Shown here: one piece after another, positions 30,041-43,240 of the stretch
How positions within the stretch are numbered: position 1 is the first letter of the stretch
Layout of the letters: each line of letters starts with the position of its first letter
Assembly: GCF_033807575.1 (NCBI RefSeq)
Contig: NC_084716.1
Span: forward strand, 8,432,001-8,496,000
DNA length: 64,000 nt
Direction: 5' to 3'
Origin: Cydia pomonella
Lineage: Eukaryota; Arthropoda; Insecta; Lepidoptera; Tortricidae
Notes under the pieces: model-generated
Databases searched by the model: none
What the model saw: only the letters and a program-made list of their open reading frames with translations
What the model was told of the DNA's origin: nothing
Translations under genes and position numbers: made by a program

Positions 30041-31870
30041 GGCTGTTTCTCGATTTCGTTCGCGCCTTTGCCATGCGCGGGCATTGGAATCGTGCGTAAA
30101 AAAATAATAACGCGCCAGCCATTTTCTGTATTTGTCATAAAATTTGAATAGTTCTGCAATGGTTTTGCATGTTTTTAGTTTATTTAATGACAAAAATGTC
30201 ATTTTCAAGCAATGAAAATAAAGAACACATAAAATTGACGCTGCCAGTAATACTAATAGAGGCAAGAGCCGAGAACAATAGCCTCTTACCATCAAAATCG
30301 GGTGAAAAAATGATTGGCGGCATATGAAATTTTTATTCAATGGAAAATCAGCAAAAACGCCCAGTCTTTCTTGGAAAAAGTGTTGGTAGCTTACTTCAAT
30401 GAACTGGCGAATAAGTGCCTACAACCTCAGCACGCTTTGGTGCAATTATTCGATGTTAAAACTGTGAGCCACAATTTTGAAAATTGTACTTTAACTGTTT
30501 TGACAAAAAATAATCTAATTTATAAGTTTTATTTTTTCCTCGCAAGTGTGTTGAAAAACGTGGTATGAAACGCGTGTGCATTGGTCATTACACACATCGG
30601 CTTTCTTATTGTGCGCTCGCTTGCAGCTCGCGCGCACAATATCGCCTCGTGTGTAATGACCAACTTAGCACACTTGTATCATAATGTACTATTTTAATAC
30701 AGTTGCTTAAAAAGTGCTACCTTGCGTAGCTGTTTAGCGTGCGGAAAGTTGGTTTTCGCGAACAAGTGCTTTTTACTTTTCCGTTTTTTTTTTAAATATA
30801 TACTTGTTGCAATTCATGACTTTCCTTTAAAAGTCGTAATGAACATAAAAACCTACTGCTAATGTAAGAATAATAAATATATGCATATTTCATATTTTAT
30901 TACTTACCTCTTATTTATTTATTTATTTATTTAAACCTTTTTCTTCATTATAACACGTTTATTTTTTGATATTGAATATTGCCAAATGCTGATACTGAAT
31001 GGAACGGAATAGCTGCCGAAACGCCTGTCAAAGCAGAGGCGTTTTTTCTTACTGTAAGCATGTTTTAAGTTTCCAAAGGCAACATTCGATATTGTTTTTA
31101 TACAATTTAAATATACGATACACAAATAATCGTAAATAACGATACTTAGGTAATAATAGTATAATGTTTTATATTTACAATTGTATCTGTCTTATAGAAC
31201 ATGGATAAAAAATACTTGTTGTTTTTCTAATTTTTTCGCAACTGTATTAAAAACGTCGTTCGATGCGCGTGCGGAAATGTCATTATTCACTCGTCCCGAG
31301 TTTTGCCATATCTCGGTACTCGTGAAGTAATGACATACTTTCCGCACTAGCATCGAAATTTACTATTTTTACAAAAACACAATGTTTTGCTTGGGGGTCC
31401 AGTGTTGGGTGTCGTTGGGTAGGTCTTTCAAAACGAATAAGGGTCTCCAACAACCATTTTTTTAAATCGCTCCGAAAGTAAAAATGAGTCCCCCTCCTCT
31501 AACTTTTGAATAAGGTAAAACACCCAATTATCGACACTTTAACGTCGAGATTCGAGCATTTTTTTAAATATCTGGTTTCTTTATGATGATACATGGTTCT
31601 TTAATGCACTGAGTGAAATTTTAGGCTTCATTCTATATTATTTTACAGTAAAAAGAAGTGTAATACTAATAACTTAGGAAATAAGACGAGATAGATTTAG
31701 GCTCTTTTTAGCCTAGTTATCGACTGCAAAATTCTATATATCGACACCCAGTAATCGACATGTTCCAATAATCGTGATCTAGTAATCAACATATCCTATT
31801 TATCGTCATCCAAATATCGACCTAACTTCGAACACCATTCCCAAATAAAAGTCTTACTCAGTCTTTTAAT
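30041..31870. other. Intergenic with two palindromic repeat remnants
   Basis: 30545-30700 (gcgtgtgcattggtcattac with inverse gtgtaatgaccaacttagca) and 31250-31370 (cgttcgatgcgcgtgcggaa with inverse) are imperfect palindromes of MITE type. 31395-31500 resembles part of the 62.7-kb repeat (gggtaggtctttcaaaacga). No gene supported. Confidence 0.5.
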
Positions 31871-32040
31871 CATTTTTTTTAAATACTACGTCGGTAGCAA
31901 ACAAGCATACGGCCCGCCTGATGGTAAGCAGTCTCCGTAGCCTATGTACGCCTGCAACTCCAGAGGAGTTACATGCGCGTTGCCGACCCTAAACCCGCCC
32001 CCCCTCGATGAGCTCTGGCAAAATAAAAAAAAGACGTGTG
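31870..32040 (-). mobile_element. LINE 3' end (CR1/Jockey-like)
   Basis: Contains aagcatacggcccgcctgat, cctgcaactccagaggagtt and catgcgcgttgccgacccta, the inverse of the LINE 3' end at 49560-49680. Confidence 0.78.
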
Positions 32041-35000
32041 GCACTCGGGGACTGCCGCGGTAAAGCTATTGCATAGCATTTTGTATCAACTTATGCAATT
32101 ATAATTATTTATTTATTTTATTTATGCAGTATTTCTTTTTCTTTGATATTAATACCACCATAACCAACCACCAGTAAACCAGTATAACGATATGATCTCA
32201 GTTGATAGGGATCTCGAGGTTTCACTTCTGATGGTTTTTCGGAAAAGACAAGTACGCTTGACAAGAGATAATGTAAACACTGGTAATTCGTAGTTACTCC
32301 TGGTATTTATATATTCCAATCGTTCACCGAGCGCACGACTCAAGATAACCAATATAAAAGTGTGAAACTTGTTTATTCATAGTTACGATACGTATACGGA
32401 TTCACTTATATTGGACAAGTTGTAAGTCATGGGAATAAGCGCCTTCAACGGCGGTCTTTATTAGGTAGCGTCAGGAAACAAATATTTATAAAAAATATAC
32501 GAAATTAAAATAAATAGGCACTTTATTTATTTTATGGAAAACAATTTTTTTTCGCTAACACATTAAATAAAATATGTAAAACTGTATGTATTTTATATGT
32601 AAAACCGATAGTTTATCTATACAATTAAAAAAAATATGCGGAGAGGGCGGTATAAAAAGGAAAATTATAATGTATGGAGAAAAAAAATTTTCATAAAAAA
32701 ACGAAACCGAGCATCATTTTTAATTTTCACAATTCAATCGCTAGGCATTTCCACAGCTGCAGCTCGTTTTAAAATAGAAATAAGTGAAAGTTTTTTCTCT
32801 AAACATTATAGTTTTCATTTTTTTAACGTTAATACTGATTTTGAAGTTATATTTTTTTAAATCATTCCCTATCGAAGGCGAAATTAGCAATGTCCCACTT
32901 TTCTCGATTTGAGACGGCAGCGTGCCCTTACATTATAATGTTCAATTTAAAGTATTCGTTCTGATTTTCATCGTTTTCATTTTCATCACCTTAGTTGCTC
33001 TACAAAGAGGACAAATTAATACAAATACTCAAACGGTAAATACGTAGTTAGGGAGTTTCGTTCTGTTTATCATCAGCAGTTCCACTACACTAATTGCCAG
33101 TTTTTGGATGAAAATGCTTAATTTGTAGACAAACAATACAAAAATCACTATATGTGTACCTATAAGATTTTAAGTGTTCCCTCAATTCTTCATGGATTCC
33201 ATCATTAGAACTTTGAACCCGGGACGGGACCATCGGCTTTATAGGCAGGGTCACTGCCCACTAGGCCAGACCAGTCATCATACATTTTACTTGACAAATA
33301 GAGATGATTATTATTTATTTCTTTTGTTTATGATAAAAGGTTAAATTTGATTGATCTAATATCTGTTCTAAATATTTTTTACACAGTTTTCAACATACAT
33401 AAATACATCTTAAAACTACACTATAACTCGCATATTAAAATTGTAAATCCGAGCTCTCGTTAAAAATGTTGTCCATAGTTTTCCTATTGTTGTACAAGTA
33501 CTATTTAGTAATTTTTGATGGACTATTCCCGATATTTGGGTTTCAAGTTAATGCAAGATATTGTTTTAACAATACTATCAGAAAAACTGGATTTTTGGTT
33601 AACAACCGGTTATTCGTAAGGTGACTGTGGGCAAGACCGGCATACTTTATTTATTTTTTACATTGGAGTATTCTAGCTCCGTTAATTATTCACTTACGTG
33701 ACCGCTTGTAATCACATACGATGAAGAATTTCATAAATAATAGTTAAGCTATAGTGACAGATCATTTTAATCATAAATTAAGCAAAAACAATAGTGTTTT
33801 AAAAATTCGGCGAGTAGACGGACTTCCCGTGTAGTTTAAGGTAAGTCCGTCTAGTAACGATATCAGCCATACTATGGGTGCTTATGTGTTCGTATTCGAA
33901 TCCTTACAAAGAATAAAACAAGACAATGAAAAGTGTACTCTAAACTTGTTAATATAGGGTTTAGATTCGAAATAAACACAATTTTTCTTATTAAAAGGTA
34001 AGTCATATATTACGAAAATGGGGTGGTAAACCTTTTTTGGAAAATAATTATACGTACTTATTTTTTGGACTTCTCAAATAAAATACCAATAGTCATTTTA
34101 AATTTACTCGTTTTAAATTTACGGAGATCAAAGAGGGTTACATAAATAAACTCATAGTAGTAGCAATTTTAGTATAGTAATAATTTTTAGTTTTAGTAGT
34201 TAGTGTCCACATGCATGGCTTTGTCATGTCATGGGAAAACCATTTTCACATGTCATATGGCAGAACATATTAGGGGTCAACAATGTAAATTTATAACATC
34301 TACTGTATTGTACCATATGTTCTTGTAAAAAAAAAATTAAACTACGAACACCGTTTAAGTTTAAATCAAATAGTGATTGGCAAATCAACCTCCATAACAC
34401 AAGTAGGTACCCTACATACATAAATTTTCAGGATAAGTAAGGCGAAGAACCCACGTCACATAGCGGCGTGGCACGCGCGGTACAGCGTGTCGTGATCACG
34501 GTGTAGGCAAAACGCCTAAACCACAATAAGTACAATAAATGTTCCGAAATAAAAAATACGTACGGACTGATATGGCTGCAATGATTTTAATCTTCAAAAC
34601 TGTCAAGAAAATATGACTACAACCGTATTATAAAATTCAAGAGGAGTAAAAAGGGTAATAATATGTGTCATAGGTATAATAATATAACATATGAAGGCGA
34701 TGATCATGGGTTCGAATCCCGGTAGGGGCATTTGCTTGTATAATCTACACAGATATTTGTTCCTCCAGTCATGTTTGTTTTTTATGTATTTATCTATATA
34801 AGTTTGTATATGTCGTCGCCTAGCACCAATAGTAAAAGCTAAGCTATGCTTAGTTTGCGGCCAATATTTATTTATTTATTTACTTAATAGGTATTTTCTT
34901 ATTTGTATTTTCGGTTACATAGTGCTGAGGATGAAGAACATATTTTTTTAGTAGTTTCGAGATTAAAATTGTTAATAAACACAAAACACAAACATCATGC

Positions 35001-35100
35001 GCAATGTTGTAAAGATGCATATCTGTAGTAACCTTATAAAATCGTAATAAATAATATTGAAGCCATTTAACAGTTGGTAACCTCTGATTCAAGGAGATTC
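32041..35100. other. AT-rich intergenic with SINE remnants
   Basis: 33205-33285 (-) and 34685-34880 (+) are pieces of the tRNA-derived SINE (gaacccgggacgggaccatc; gggttcgaatcccggtaggg). 32100-33180 and 33300-34680 show only short AT-rich frames; none supported. Confidence 0.5.
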
Positions 35101-35346
35101 GGCATATGACGGACTTGCCTGGTGCATAGTAGACGGACTTTCCAACTTAGCAAAATTTTAATGTGATGAATGATGGAACGTATAATTACAAAACTAAGCC
35201 AATATCTGATAATCTGATAGCTGATATCTGATCGGCATATGACGGACTTGCCTGGTGCATAGTAGACGGACTTTCCAACTTAGCAAAATTTTAATGTGAT
35301 GAATGATGGAACGTATAATTACAAAACTAAGCCAATATCTGATAAT
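35101..35346. repeat. Two-copy 132-bp tandem duplication
   Basis: ggcatatgacggacttgcct at 35101 recurs at 35233 and the copies stay identical to aagccaatatctgataat. Just a local duplication; related cggacttgcc motifs occur at 33828 and 35624. Confidence 0.85.
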
Positions 35347-36243
35347 TTAAACACATAATAAAGATTGCCGGGTCTTATATTACTTACGTAGTCAATTTCT
35401 GGTGCAAAATCTTGGCACAAACTATTTTTAACAATTTTATTTGCAGAGACTGTCGCACTATCACTTCGAGTTCCATACACGTAATGACTTGTTTACGCGG
35501 ATTGCTCTGAAGTTCGTTGTCACAGCGCCATCTGTTTTAGAGTGAGGGAACTAGCACGAAAAACTGACTTATAAACTCGACGCCAAAGCGGCAAACGCTT
35601 TCTAATTCAAAAGTTATAATGTGTTGACGGACTTGCCTTGTAGACGGTCTTGCCCACAGTGACCTTATATTAAAATAAAAACCGGTTACATTCTATAGTT
35701 TCAAGGAATAGGAGCACATGATTTAAAAAGTTGCATTATTTATAAAAAAAATTGCTGACTCGGGCATGCATGCACTGCATGAAGCGGGCATGCCTACTTG
35801 ACACTCGGATAAACGTGTTTCTCACATGGGTAATGCATTATTTAGCTGTCGCGCTCACTCAATAACAAGGAAATTTTTAATTTTATTTAGAAAAAATATG
35901 TTTTCAAATGTTATAATAGTACTTACGAATGAAAAGTGATACCGTGAGCTTTGTTTTTGTGCTTGGAGCTATTGAAGCACTGGAAAAAGGCGCAACACGG
36001 CATTCTTTGGCAATATTTTATCGAATTTGATGACAATGTTGACACTTCAGCGTCACCCATACGACTAATTCAATATAGGTCCCGGAACCTATATTTTGTG
36101 GCTCACGATCGACCGCCTGGTACCTCATCTACCCCTATTACGTACATCAATGATACATACAGATTACTATAAACAGCTGCTTATGTATTTGTCCGATTTC
36201 GGAGCAGCTCGTCTCGATTCGTGCGAGTTTCGTAGAGTAGTAC

Positions 36244-38054
36244 CATAGAAATAGGATAGTATAGAACGACTGTCAAACTTCAAAAGTGTGACCAAAAATG
36301 AAATGCAAGTGTGTGCGTAAATTGTCTATGTGCGAACAAAAATAGTGATGTCATGTTACAACATATTAATAATCTATCGATGTTTAACTGCTTTATCGAC
36401 TACTTTTTCAAATGTGTTTGTTTTTATAAAAAATGTAATAGGTATGAGTATTATTACTACTATTAGACCTTATTAGCGCCTTTAGTACCTTTAATTTTCT
36501 TTTACAGCGGACGCATAGTAAATAACAATACTGATAGTGATAACCGAGGCTACAGTTACAGTCGTTTCAGTCAGCATCAAAATGGTCAAATATATAGGTA
36601 CACATGTGTCACAATGGTCAAATATATATTGTTACTTATTTTACAGTACATATGGAGCTACTTTACCGCACTAGTGCGATAATTAGCACATTACGTAACT
36701 ATATCGAACATTTTAAGGGCCATATGTATTGTAATACATTTGCGAATAGTTAATTCGAAACTCGTGTCGACTTAAAATCGTATCGCCACTCATTGCGATT
36801 TTTTATTTTTCTCACCTGGTTTGGTGTTCTGGGACGTTTACTTACTTACTACTTACTCCGTTGGCTCAGCGACCCAAAATGAGACTTGGCCTCCGACACA
36901 AGACAGCGCCACTTTTCTCGGTCCTGTGCGACCTCTCGCCAATTGTCGACTCGAAGCTCGCGCAGATCCGCCTCCACCATGTCGCTCCAGCGATACCTAG
37001 GGCGTCCGATAGGACGTCCTGCTAGGCGACCCAGGTACGCTCTTTTTACGTTTTTTCGTTTTTACTTGACTAAATTACTAACGTAGTCCGATCAAGCATT
37101 ATGGAACCCGGCGCTGTCGGTAAAGCAGGTGACTCGCGTTGATAAAGCAGGTTTCTGTCGTATGCGGGTGTGAGTGGTGTAACATGTGCAATGTCGTTAA
37201 CACAAACACATGCTAAGTGTTAACAGTAGGCGCAAATAGTTGACTTACCAAAGAAAATTTGAAATTCGCGCCTTTTCCGCCTGACAAGTTGGGTTGGGTG
37301 TGTATACGCTGTCTTGTGTTTCCTTGTGTTAGCGGCAAAGCCGTGGAAAAGTGGTTAAAATGTAAGTAATGTATTGGAAAGTGAAGTTTAAATTTATCGC
37401 TGAACATGTGCATCTTCAAAAAAGGTATTATAACAATCGTTATTATTTTACGTCGGTTATAAAGGTTAATATCTTAATGATGTCTTGTGAACAACTAATT
37501 CCATACCTACTAATATACCGACAAGTTATCGATACAGTCATATGAACATTTTGTCAAGCCCTAGCGTAAAGTAACAGTTTAGGTTTTTACACAAAATATT
37601 CTAAATTATTGACTAATATCATGAAATATTAACACACAATTGAAGAAAAACTTATAATGAACTGTATAAATTGGCTTTTTACACTTTTTATGCTGTTAAT
37701 TTGATATAATATCGTTACGAAAATTTCGCTACGATTATCATAATTACCTGTGAAATGAGTATTTCCCTGGGTTTTTTGGCCCTGAAACACAACAATCCGG
37801 CACACAACATGACACCATCTTCACTAAATGACTTACTTAATATTTATTTTTGATTTTGATTCTCGTATATTTTTAACGTTAAAAAATACGGCAATATGAT
37901 TTTGGCCGCCTCGGCCGCCTTCGAATTCAAAAAATGGTTACGTTTTCTCATATGTAGTCTGCCTCTTTCACACTCGTGGCTTGTTCATATACGTGATGGC
38001 TTCCCTTTCGCACACTTCATCTGTCTGTCAAGCGAAGCGTATGACAAGTCTCTG
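36244..38054. mobile_element. hAT-like non-autonomous element, copy 1 (1.8 kb)
   Basis: Flanked by the perfect 8-bp duplication agtagtac (36236-36243 and 38055-38062). Starts catagaaataggatag and ends caagtctctg, giving weak short terminal inverted repeats (catagaaa/cagagact). 8-bp target duplication is characteristic of hAT transposons. No transposase frame. Contains a LINE fragment (36849-37035) and the palindromic MITE as secondary insertions; copy 2 at 58291 lacks the LINE piece. Confidence 0.82.
36849..37035 (-). mobile_element. LINE ORF2 C-terminal fragment inside hAT-like copy 1
   Basis: Reverse translation: GRPIGRPRYRWSDMVEADLR, ELRVDNWREVAQDREKWRCL, VSEAKSHFGSLSQRSK stop. Open and undamaged over about 60 codons. 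Confidence 0.82.
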
Positions 38055-38062
38055 AGTAGTAC

Positions 38063-39663
38063 AATACGTCTAATCGCACGCACACAACGCCGTGTCGAAG
38101 ACTGCCGAACTGAAACGACGTTAGACGAAGTGGGGAGCGTGAGGTTTTTTCGTTACGGAATTTCTGGATTCGGTCCCCGCGCTCAAGGCCCGCGATAGAA
38201 GCTATGCAATAGCTTAACAAGGACATGTTGGCATGTAATGCTTTGGTAATTGTTGTACTTAAGTAACTAATAATTTTAACGCTATGGTGTTAATGTTTTA
38301 ATTTTTTTAATCCTCTATATTATAAAATAGTTTTTTCTTTTTTCTGACTGCTTCTACCGCCTGGGCCATTTGAAGAGGCGTGTAATTTTTTTTAGGCGCC
38401 ATGCCTGCAACCTGCAAATAATGTCGGTTACTGGGTCATGTAGGCTAGCATATAGAATATCCAATCATCGACACACCGCTGTCGGTCATTGGAACGTATG
38501 GGATATCCAATCATCGACACGGCTGTCGATCATTGGAAGCAATTTGAATATTTGAATAAAAGGCTTATATATTTAGAGTGCTGAACAAGCTTAGATAAAT
38601 AATATAATAGAGTGCACAAAATAAAATAAAAAAATGTTTCGACATTTGTCGAAGATTAGAAAACGGAAAAAAAATATCTCCAATTACCGACAGGCGTGTT
38701 TTGACATTTTAATATAACCTCACCCTTCTAATGAAATTATTAAAAAGTTGTGAATGTCTATCCTAATTTCATAAATAACTAACATTTTCGATAAAGCAAA
38801 ACATTTAAAAGTTATGGGCAATAAATCTTACTCACCTCCTTAACGATTTCACTAATACAACTGGATTTCTTTCGAAATCTACCGCGGACTAAACATATCA
38901 TTACGCCATTTTGTACAAAATGGCCGAATGTATGAAACGTCATCCGCAATGACAGCTAGATAACCCTGGTCTATAGTTTATGCTTCGAATGCGTTAAGAA
39001 GTCAGAAAATATTCTTATTTTATTTTGAAAACTTTTTTAATGTCGGACATTGGTGCCTTGTCGAAGATTGGGTGTTTTACCTTAATGGGTCCAAAAAAAA
39101 AATGAAAAAATCCCGAAACAAATATTTTATAAATATTTTCAATGAAAATTATCTTCTCTTCTTAGTAAAAAGAGGTACTCCCTTAGTCTCTTATGCTTGT
39201 AATGGACATTATACTTAATACTAGCCCCCGTTTGGCCTGTTTTGACAGAATGGTAACTAGCCCTTCACTGAGCATGGCCCGACATGCTCTTGGTCGATTT
39301 TTATGGTCTTTTATGGTGATGAGATAGTTGAATTTTATCCACAAGAGCGGCAAAGTAATTAGAAATTTTTTTTAAGTTGTTTCCTTTCCTCACGTTGGCT
39401 ATATAGTGACTGGTGATTGACTTCACCTCGCGCGCAGTTTGATCACGTTAAACCGACACGGTTTTTGACTCTGGCAGAATACAGTAAAAACTAGTTTTAA
39501 CTAGTGAAAATGCTTTTTCCCTTCGTTAACTAGTTAAATGAAAATAGTTTTAAATAGTTAGTGAAAACTAGTTATCACCAAGGCACTTTGCGAAAACTAG
39601 TTTTGACTGAAAATCCTAGTTAAAACTGGTTTTCACCAAAGCGTGTTCATTTAAAACGAGTTT

Positions 39664-39720
<57 letters not shown>

Positions 39721-40269
39721 TATATGTGTAATATATTATTATATTTTATTATGATAGAGGAGGCAAACGATCAGACGGATCACTTGGTAAGCGATTACCG
39801 CCGCCCAATGACACCTGCAACACCAGACGGGTTGTAAGTGCGTTGCCGGTCTGTAAGATGGGATTGCGCTCTTTTCTTGATATATAATATAAATACATTT
39901 AGTACCTGGGAGAACGAGCTTTGCTCGGAAAACATATAAAAACTCGAATATACGCGTTTTCCCAGAAATAGCTAGCTAGATCGATTTTTCGCCCCCGAAT
40001 ATCCTCGGCATTAGGTACTCATACAACCAACATAATGAAACTGCTTTAGAGAATTTAAATATTAAATAACAATTTGATGAGTAAAAAAAGCAATTTATAT
40101 ACCTAATCCTAATTTTATTTTATTTACATGAATAATGCCAAATAACTTAAAAAACCTATTTAATGTCGTAAAAGGTTTAAATGTGGCTGTGTAAGATTCT
40201 TTGCTCACTTACGAAAGTTTAAGTTTAAAATATTTTTCTATTATAAATATTATAATCCTTTTGGGGAGC
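38063..40269. other. Intergenic, repeats only
   Basis: 39218-39300 is a fragment of the 62.7-kb repeat (gagcatggcccgacatgctc). 39480-39665 holds repeated ctagttttaactagt-type motifs. 39755-39875 is a LINE 3' end in reverse (gcaaacgatcagacggatca, gttgtaagtgcgttgccggt). Confidence 0.5.
39667..39717. repeat. (TA)n microsatellite
   Basis: About 25 uninterrupted ta/at dinucleotides. Confidence 0.95.
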
Positions 40270-40397
40270 CCAGAGGGCCTGGCCAAGATGACAATCGACA
40301 TAGTCATGTGACTTTTCGTAACATCTGTCATCCCGATACAACTATTCTATTCGTTTGTCGTTTTTCGATGTACGATTGTCATTTTGGCTAGGCTCCA
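40270..40397. mobile_element. TIR element, gcctggccaagatgacaatc family
   Basis: ggcctggccaagatgacaat is inverted at attgtcattttggctaggct. A second copy lies at 45178-45352 and a half copy near 41601-41640. Confidence 0.72.
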
Positions 40398-40430
40398 AGG
40401 CATACATTCGTAAATCAGTTGGAATCAGTG

Positions 40431-40615
40431 CCCCTAGTGTAAATTTAGTCGATAGCGAAACGTGACGTACGCGTTTGCGTTAAGTCTCATTTTGTATAGG
40501 TTTTTGAACAGCGCGCCAAGCGGGACGTTTTGGAAAGTCAAAAATCTCATACAAAATGACACTTAACGCAAACGCGTACGTAACGTTTCGCTGTCGAAAA
40601 TATTTACACTAGGGG
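40431..40615. mobile_element. Hairpin MITE, cccctagtgtaaat family, copy 1
   Basis: cccctagtgtaaatttagtc pairs with the end atttacactagggg, with cgaaacgtgacgtacgcgtt pairing to aacgcgtacgtaacgtttcg. Copy 2 is at 55934-56117. Confidence 0.82.
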
Positions 40616-41282
40616 TACTGACAATATAAGTTGTTAACTAGCAATTTGATACGTAGTGTTTTGTAGTTCTACACCGAAATCAATGGTCCCGTTGACGCCA
40701 TTGCATTAACACATACTGTACAACATGAATGCTAATAAAAAACTTGAAACTTTTTTATAATTTATTACATGACATTACGAGTATTATAAAATATAGGTAA
40801 CTAACTATATGAGAAAAATAACATTAAACTTCCATGTTTAATTTAAGCTTTGTTTAATCAATAACTTGACTACAATGTTACAGCACATTTTACAATTTTA
40901 TGATTTATCTGATTTCTTCACAGCATCACTCTGAAAAAAAAAACCGGTTTTTTTTTACAAAAATAATACATATGAATAACTCTCCGTGACTAATATGATA
41001 TATGTCCATATTATGAACAAACCTCCAAACGCTACATAAATACCACCAAATGAGACTGTAATTACTTATTAAAAACTGAATTCGGTATTTCCAATCGTAA
41101 CAAATTGGCAATACCAGTACAAAAAGTTGCCAAACCGAATTGGCCAGATAAATTATTCGTAGAACCAATAACTACTCGTAATCTACCGGAGCAAAAAAAT
41201 GGCGTGGCGACTGCGTACCACCCAACTATTACTACAACTATGCTTCACAAGTGCATTACGTAGTCAATTATCAATAATAATT

Positions 41283-41525
41283 TCATTCCAGGGGCCTATT
41301 TCTTGCACGGTATTAGTCTAATATTATTAGTGTGTTCACATGATAACCCATACGACTTGACCGTTTTTTTTAACGGTACGAGTCTAATATTACTAGTACG
41401 TTGCCATGGTAACCCATACGAGTTGACATTTCGTGGACTAACATTATTAGTCTAATATCGTTCGAGAATTGGGCCAATGTTCTTGGGCTAATAATATTAG
41501 TTTAATACCGTTCGAGGAATGGGCT
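41283..41525. repeat. Repeat with recurrent attagtctaatatta motif
   Basis: ggcctatttcttgcacggta ... cattattagtctaatatcgt ... tttaataccgttcgaggaat shows two nested direct/inverted blocks; 41685-41745 repeats its start (ggcccatttcttgaatggta). Confidence 0.6.
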
Positions 41526-41940
41526 TATGTACAGGTGTTTTATGTATATTATCCTAGATCGACATTCAACTAACTCAACTAAGTAATATTCAAACCTGGG
41601 GGCCTAGCCAAGATGACCATCGTTCGCAGTGGGACGTTTTGGACTTTTCCTGTACCGGAAACCACAGTTGGCTGCGCCTGCAGAGGCCCATTTCTTGAAT
41701 GGTATTAGGCTATTATTATTGTTGTGTTGTCATGGAAACCCATACGATTTTCCAGTTCATATGGCGGATGGCTAAGGGGAGGGGGAGGGGCATACATTTG
41801 GTTAGAAATTTTGTTCTCTAGGGCGAGCAGCTGCACTCGCGTCGAATTTGTTGCGCGCTCGCTTCGCTTTCAATTCGCTTGCAATTCGCCAACTTGTGAT
41901 AGCCGCCTACGGCTCAGCTTTGGGATGACGTAATACTTAC

Positions 41941-42297
41941 CACGGCACGTTAGCCAGTGAAACACTTGATAACTGCACAAGCGAGATTACCCATACAACG
42001 GATAATTTTATTAGTTCCTAAATTCAACTCTAGGTCTTGGTCATGTGATTCTTGTGGTTTTCGCAGCTCTTCCAGTTCGTCCGCAAGAATAAGACACATT
42101 CCAAATTTGGTCGCTGCTTCCAAGAGACAGGCAATTGGAACGTTAACTCGCTTCACGTCACCTGGTGACCGAGGTGAGATTAAACGTTATAAAAATATTT
42201 AATTATTCAAACTTGGGGAACAAAACAAATTATTTTATTAAATATTCACACCCAAAAACACCTAGTAATTTTTTTACAACATAATAATTATTATCAA

Positions 42298-42343
<46 letters not shown>

Positions 42344-43140
42344 TATAGCTTTGATATACAAACGCAAACATTTGTTAAATTATCAATAATATGCACAGTA
42401 AAAAAATCTGTTGACTTAAATTTGAGCTCTCCTGTAAATGCTACCGTTCTTCTGTAAATGAAACCATTTACCTGCTTGTGACGTTTTACGAGAAAAATTT
42501 GACATGGTAATGAAATTTTAGTCAATTGGTACTGAAAAAAATTAAAAAAGAAAGCTGTTTAAGACACAAGTAAGTAAATATTCTTTATTGCTCCAATAAC
42601 AATACATTTTACATGTAAAATTACCTTTGGGTAGCGGGAAATGAAGAACTCATATCAAAAGTGAACAGGTAGTGCACGGAGTTAAAAATAGAGACCAACA
42701 CCACACAGCACATACATACACGTAACATTAGACAAGTAAGTACTAAGACTATATTATGACTGCATATCATTCCCTTGCGATCAGAGAAGTGACGCCGCCA
42801 GTGTCATGGGGTCCATACCGCAGGCCGATTTATTGGCCGATTATTTTGTAGGTAAGTATATTTTTAATTTCCTTTCTTTTTTCTATACTTAGTTTTATTT
42901 TTAGGTTTATGTCTAGTTTTCATTTCATAAAAGTATTATTTAATTTATTTAGTCTTACTTTTAATAAAATTTTACTATAATTTAATTTTACTGTACCTAA
43001 TTAAATATAAATATTAAAAATAAGACTATATAGACATAAGTCCTATTAGTCGACTTACTTTGATTTAGAACCACCTCACACTCCCCAAAAACTCCCAAAG
43101 TAATCGAAAACAGAGCTATTATTATGATACTTAAATTCAT
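41941..43140 (-). CDS. Small secreted cysteine protein, paralogue B (97 aa)
   Basis: Spliced on the - strand: exon 1 43140-43059 (82 nt, phase 1, before gtaagt), exon 2 42161-41941 after gtcaccag, stop TAA 41952-41950. Signal peptide MNLSIIIIALFSITLGVFG, then ECEVVLNQSDVKRVNVPIAC, C-x10-C (LLEAATKFGM between), an acidic spacer with ELEELRKPQ, and CMGNLACAVIKCFTG at the C-terminus. Exon 1 length and phase equal those of A; the donor gtaagt follows the stop by exactly 9 nt. It has one extra cysteine just after the signal cleavage site. Function unknown. Confidence 0.75.
41950..42161 (-). CDS. Paralogue B exon 2, mature domain
   Basis: 70 codons plus stop after a one-base carry-over that makes Ser at the junction. 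No ATG is needed here: the first Met-like start in this frame is a GTG inside the exon. Confidence 0.75.
42303..42341. repeat. (TA)n microsatellite in the intron of B
   Basis: About 19 ta repeats. Confidence 0.92.
42565..42850 (-). mobile_element. Probable LINE 3' end
   Basis: aagtaagtaaatattctttattgc is shared with 56620-56645 and resembles the polyadenylation end of insect LINEs read in reverse; tgacgccgccagtgtcatgg lies at its inner side. Confidence 0.4.
43059..43140 (-). CDS. Paralogue B exon 1, signal peptide
   Basis: 27 codons plus one base; donor caaa|gtaagt. It is below the usual length cut for open-frame searches and is found only by comparison with paralogue A. Confidence 0.75.
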
Positions 43141-43220
43141 TTTCTTGGTATTCTTTGGTCACACTTGTCGATTCTAATATAGTTTGTTGTAAAAATAAAG
43201 TAATTATGGACAATAGAACT

Positions 43221-43230
43221 GTTTTATACC
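43221..43230 (-). promoter_or_regulatory. Candidate TATA box of paralogue B
   Basis: ggtataaaac on the - strand, about 85 nt before the ATG, followed closely by cagttc. Confidence 0.45.
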
Positions 43231-43240
43231 TGCCAATAAA

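Noticed and set aside
40926..41168. 80-codon hydrophobic reverse frame as a further family member
   Set aside because: It lacks the signal-peptide pattern, the C-x10-C motif and the post-stop donor.
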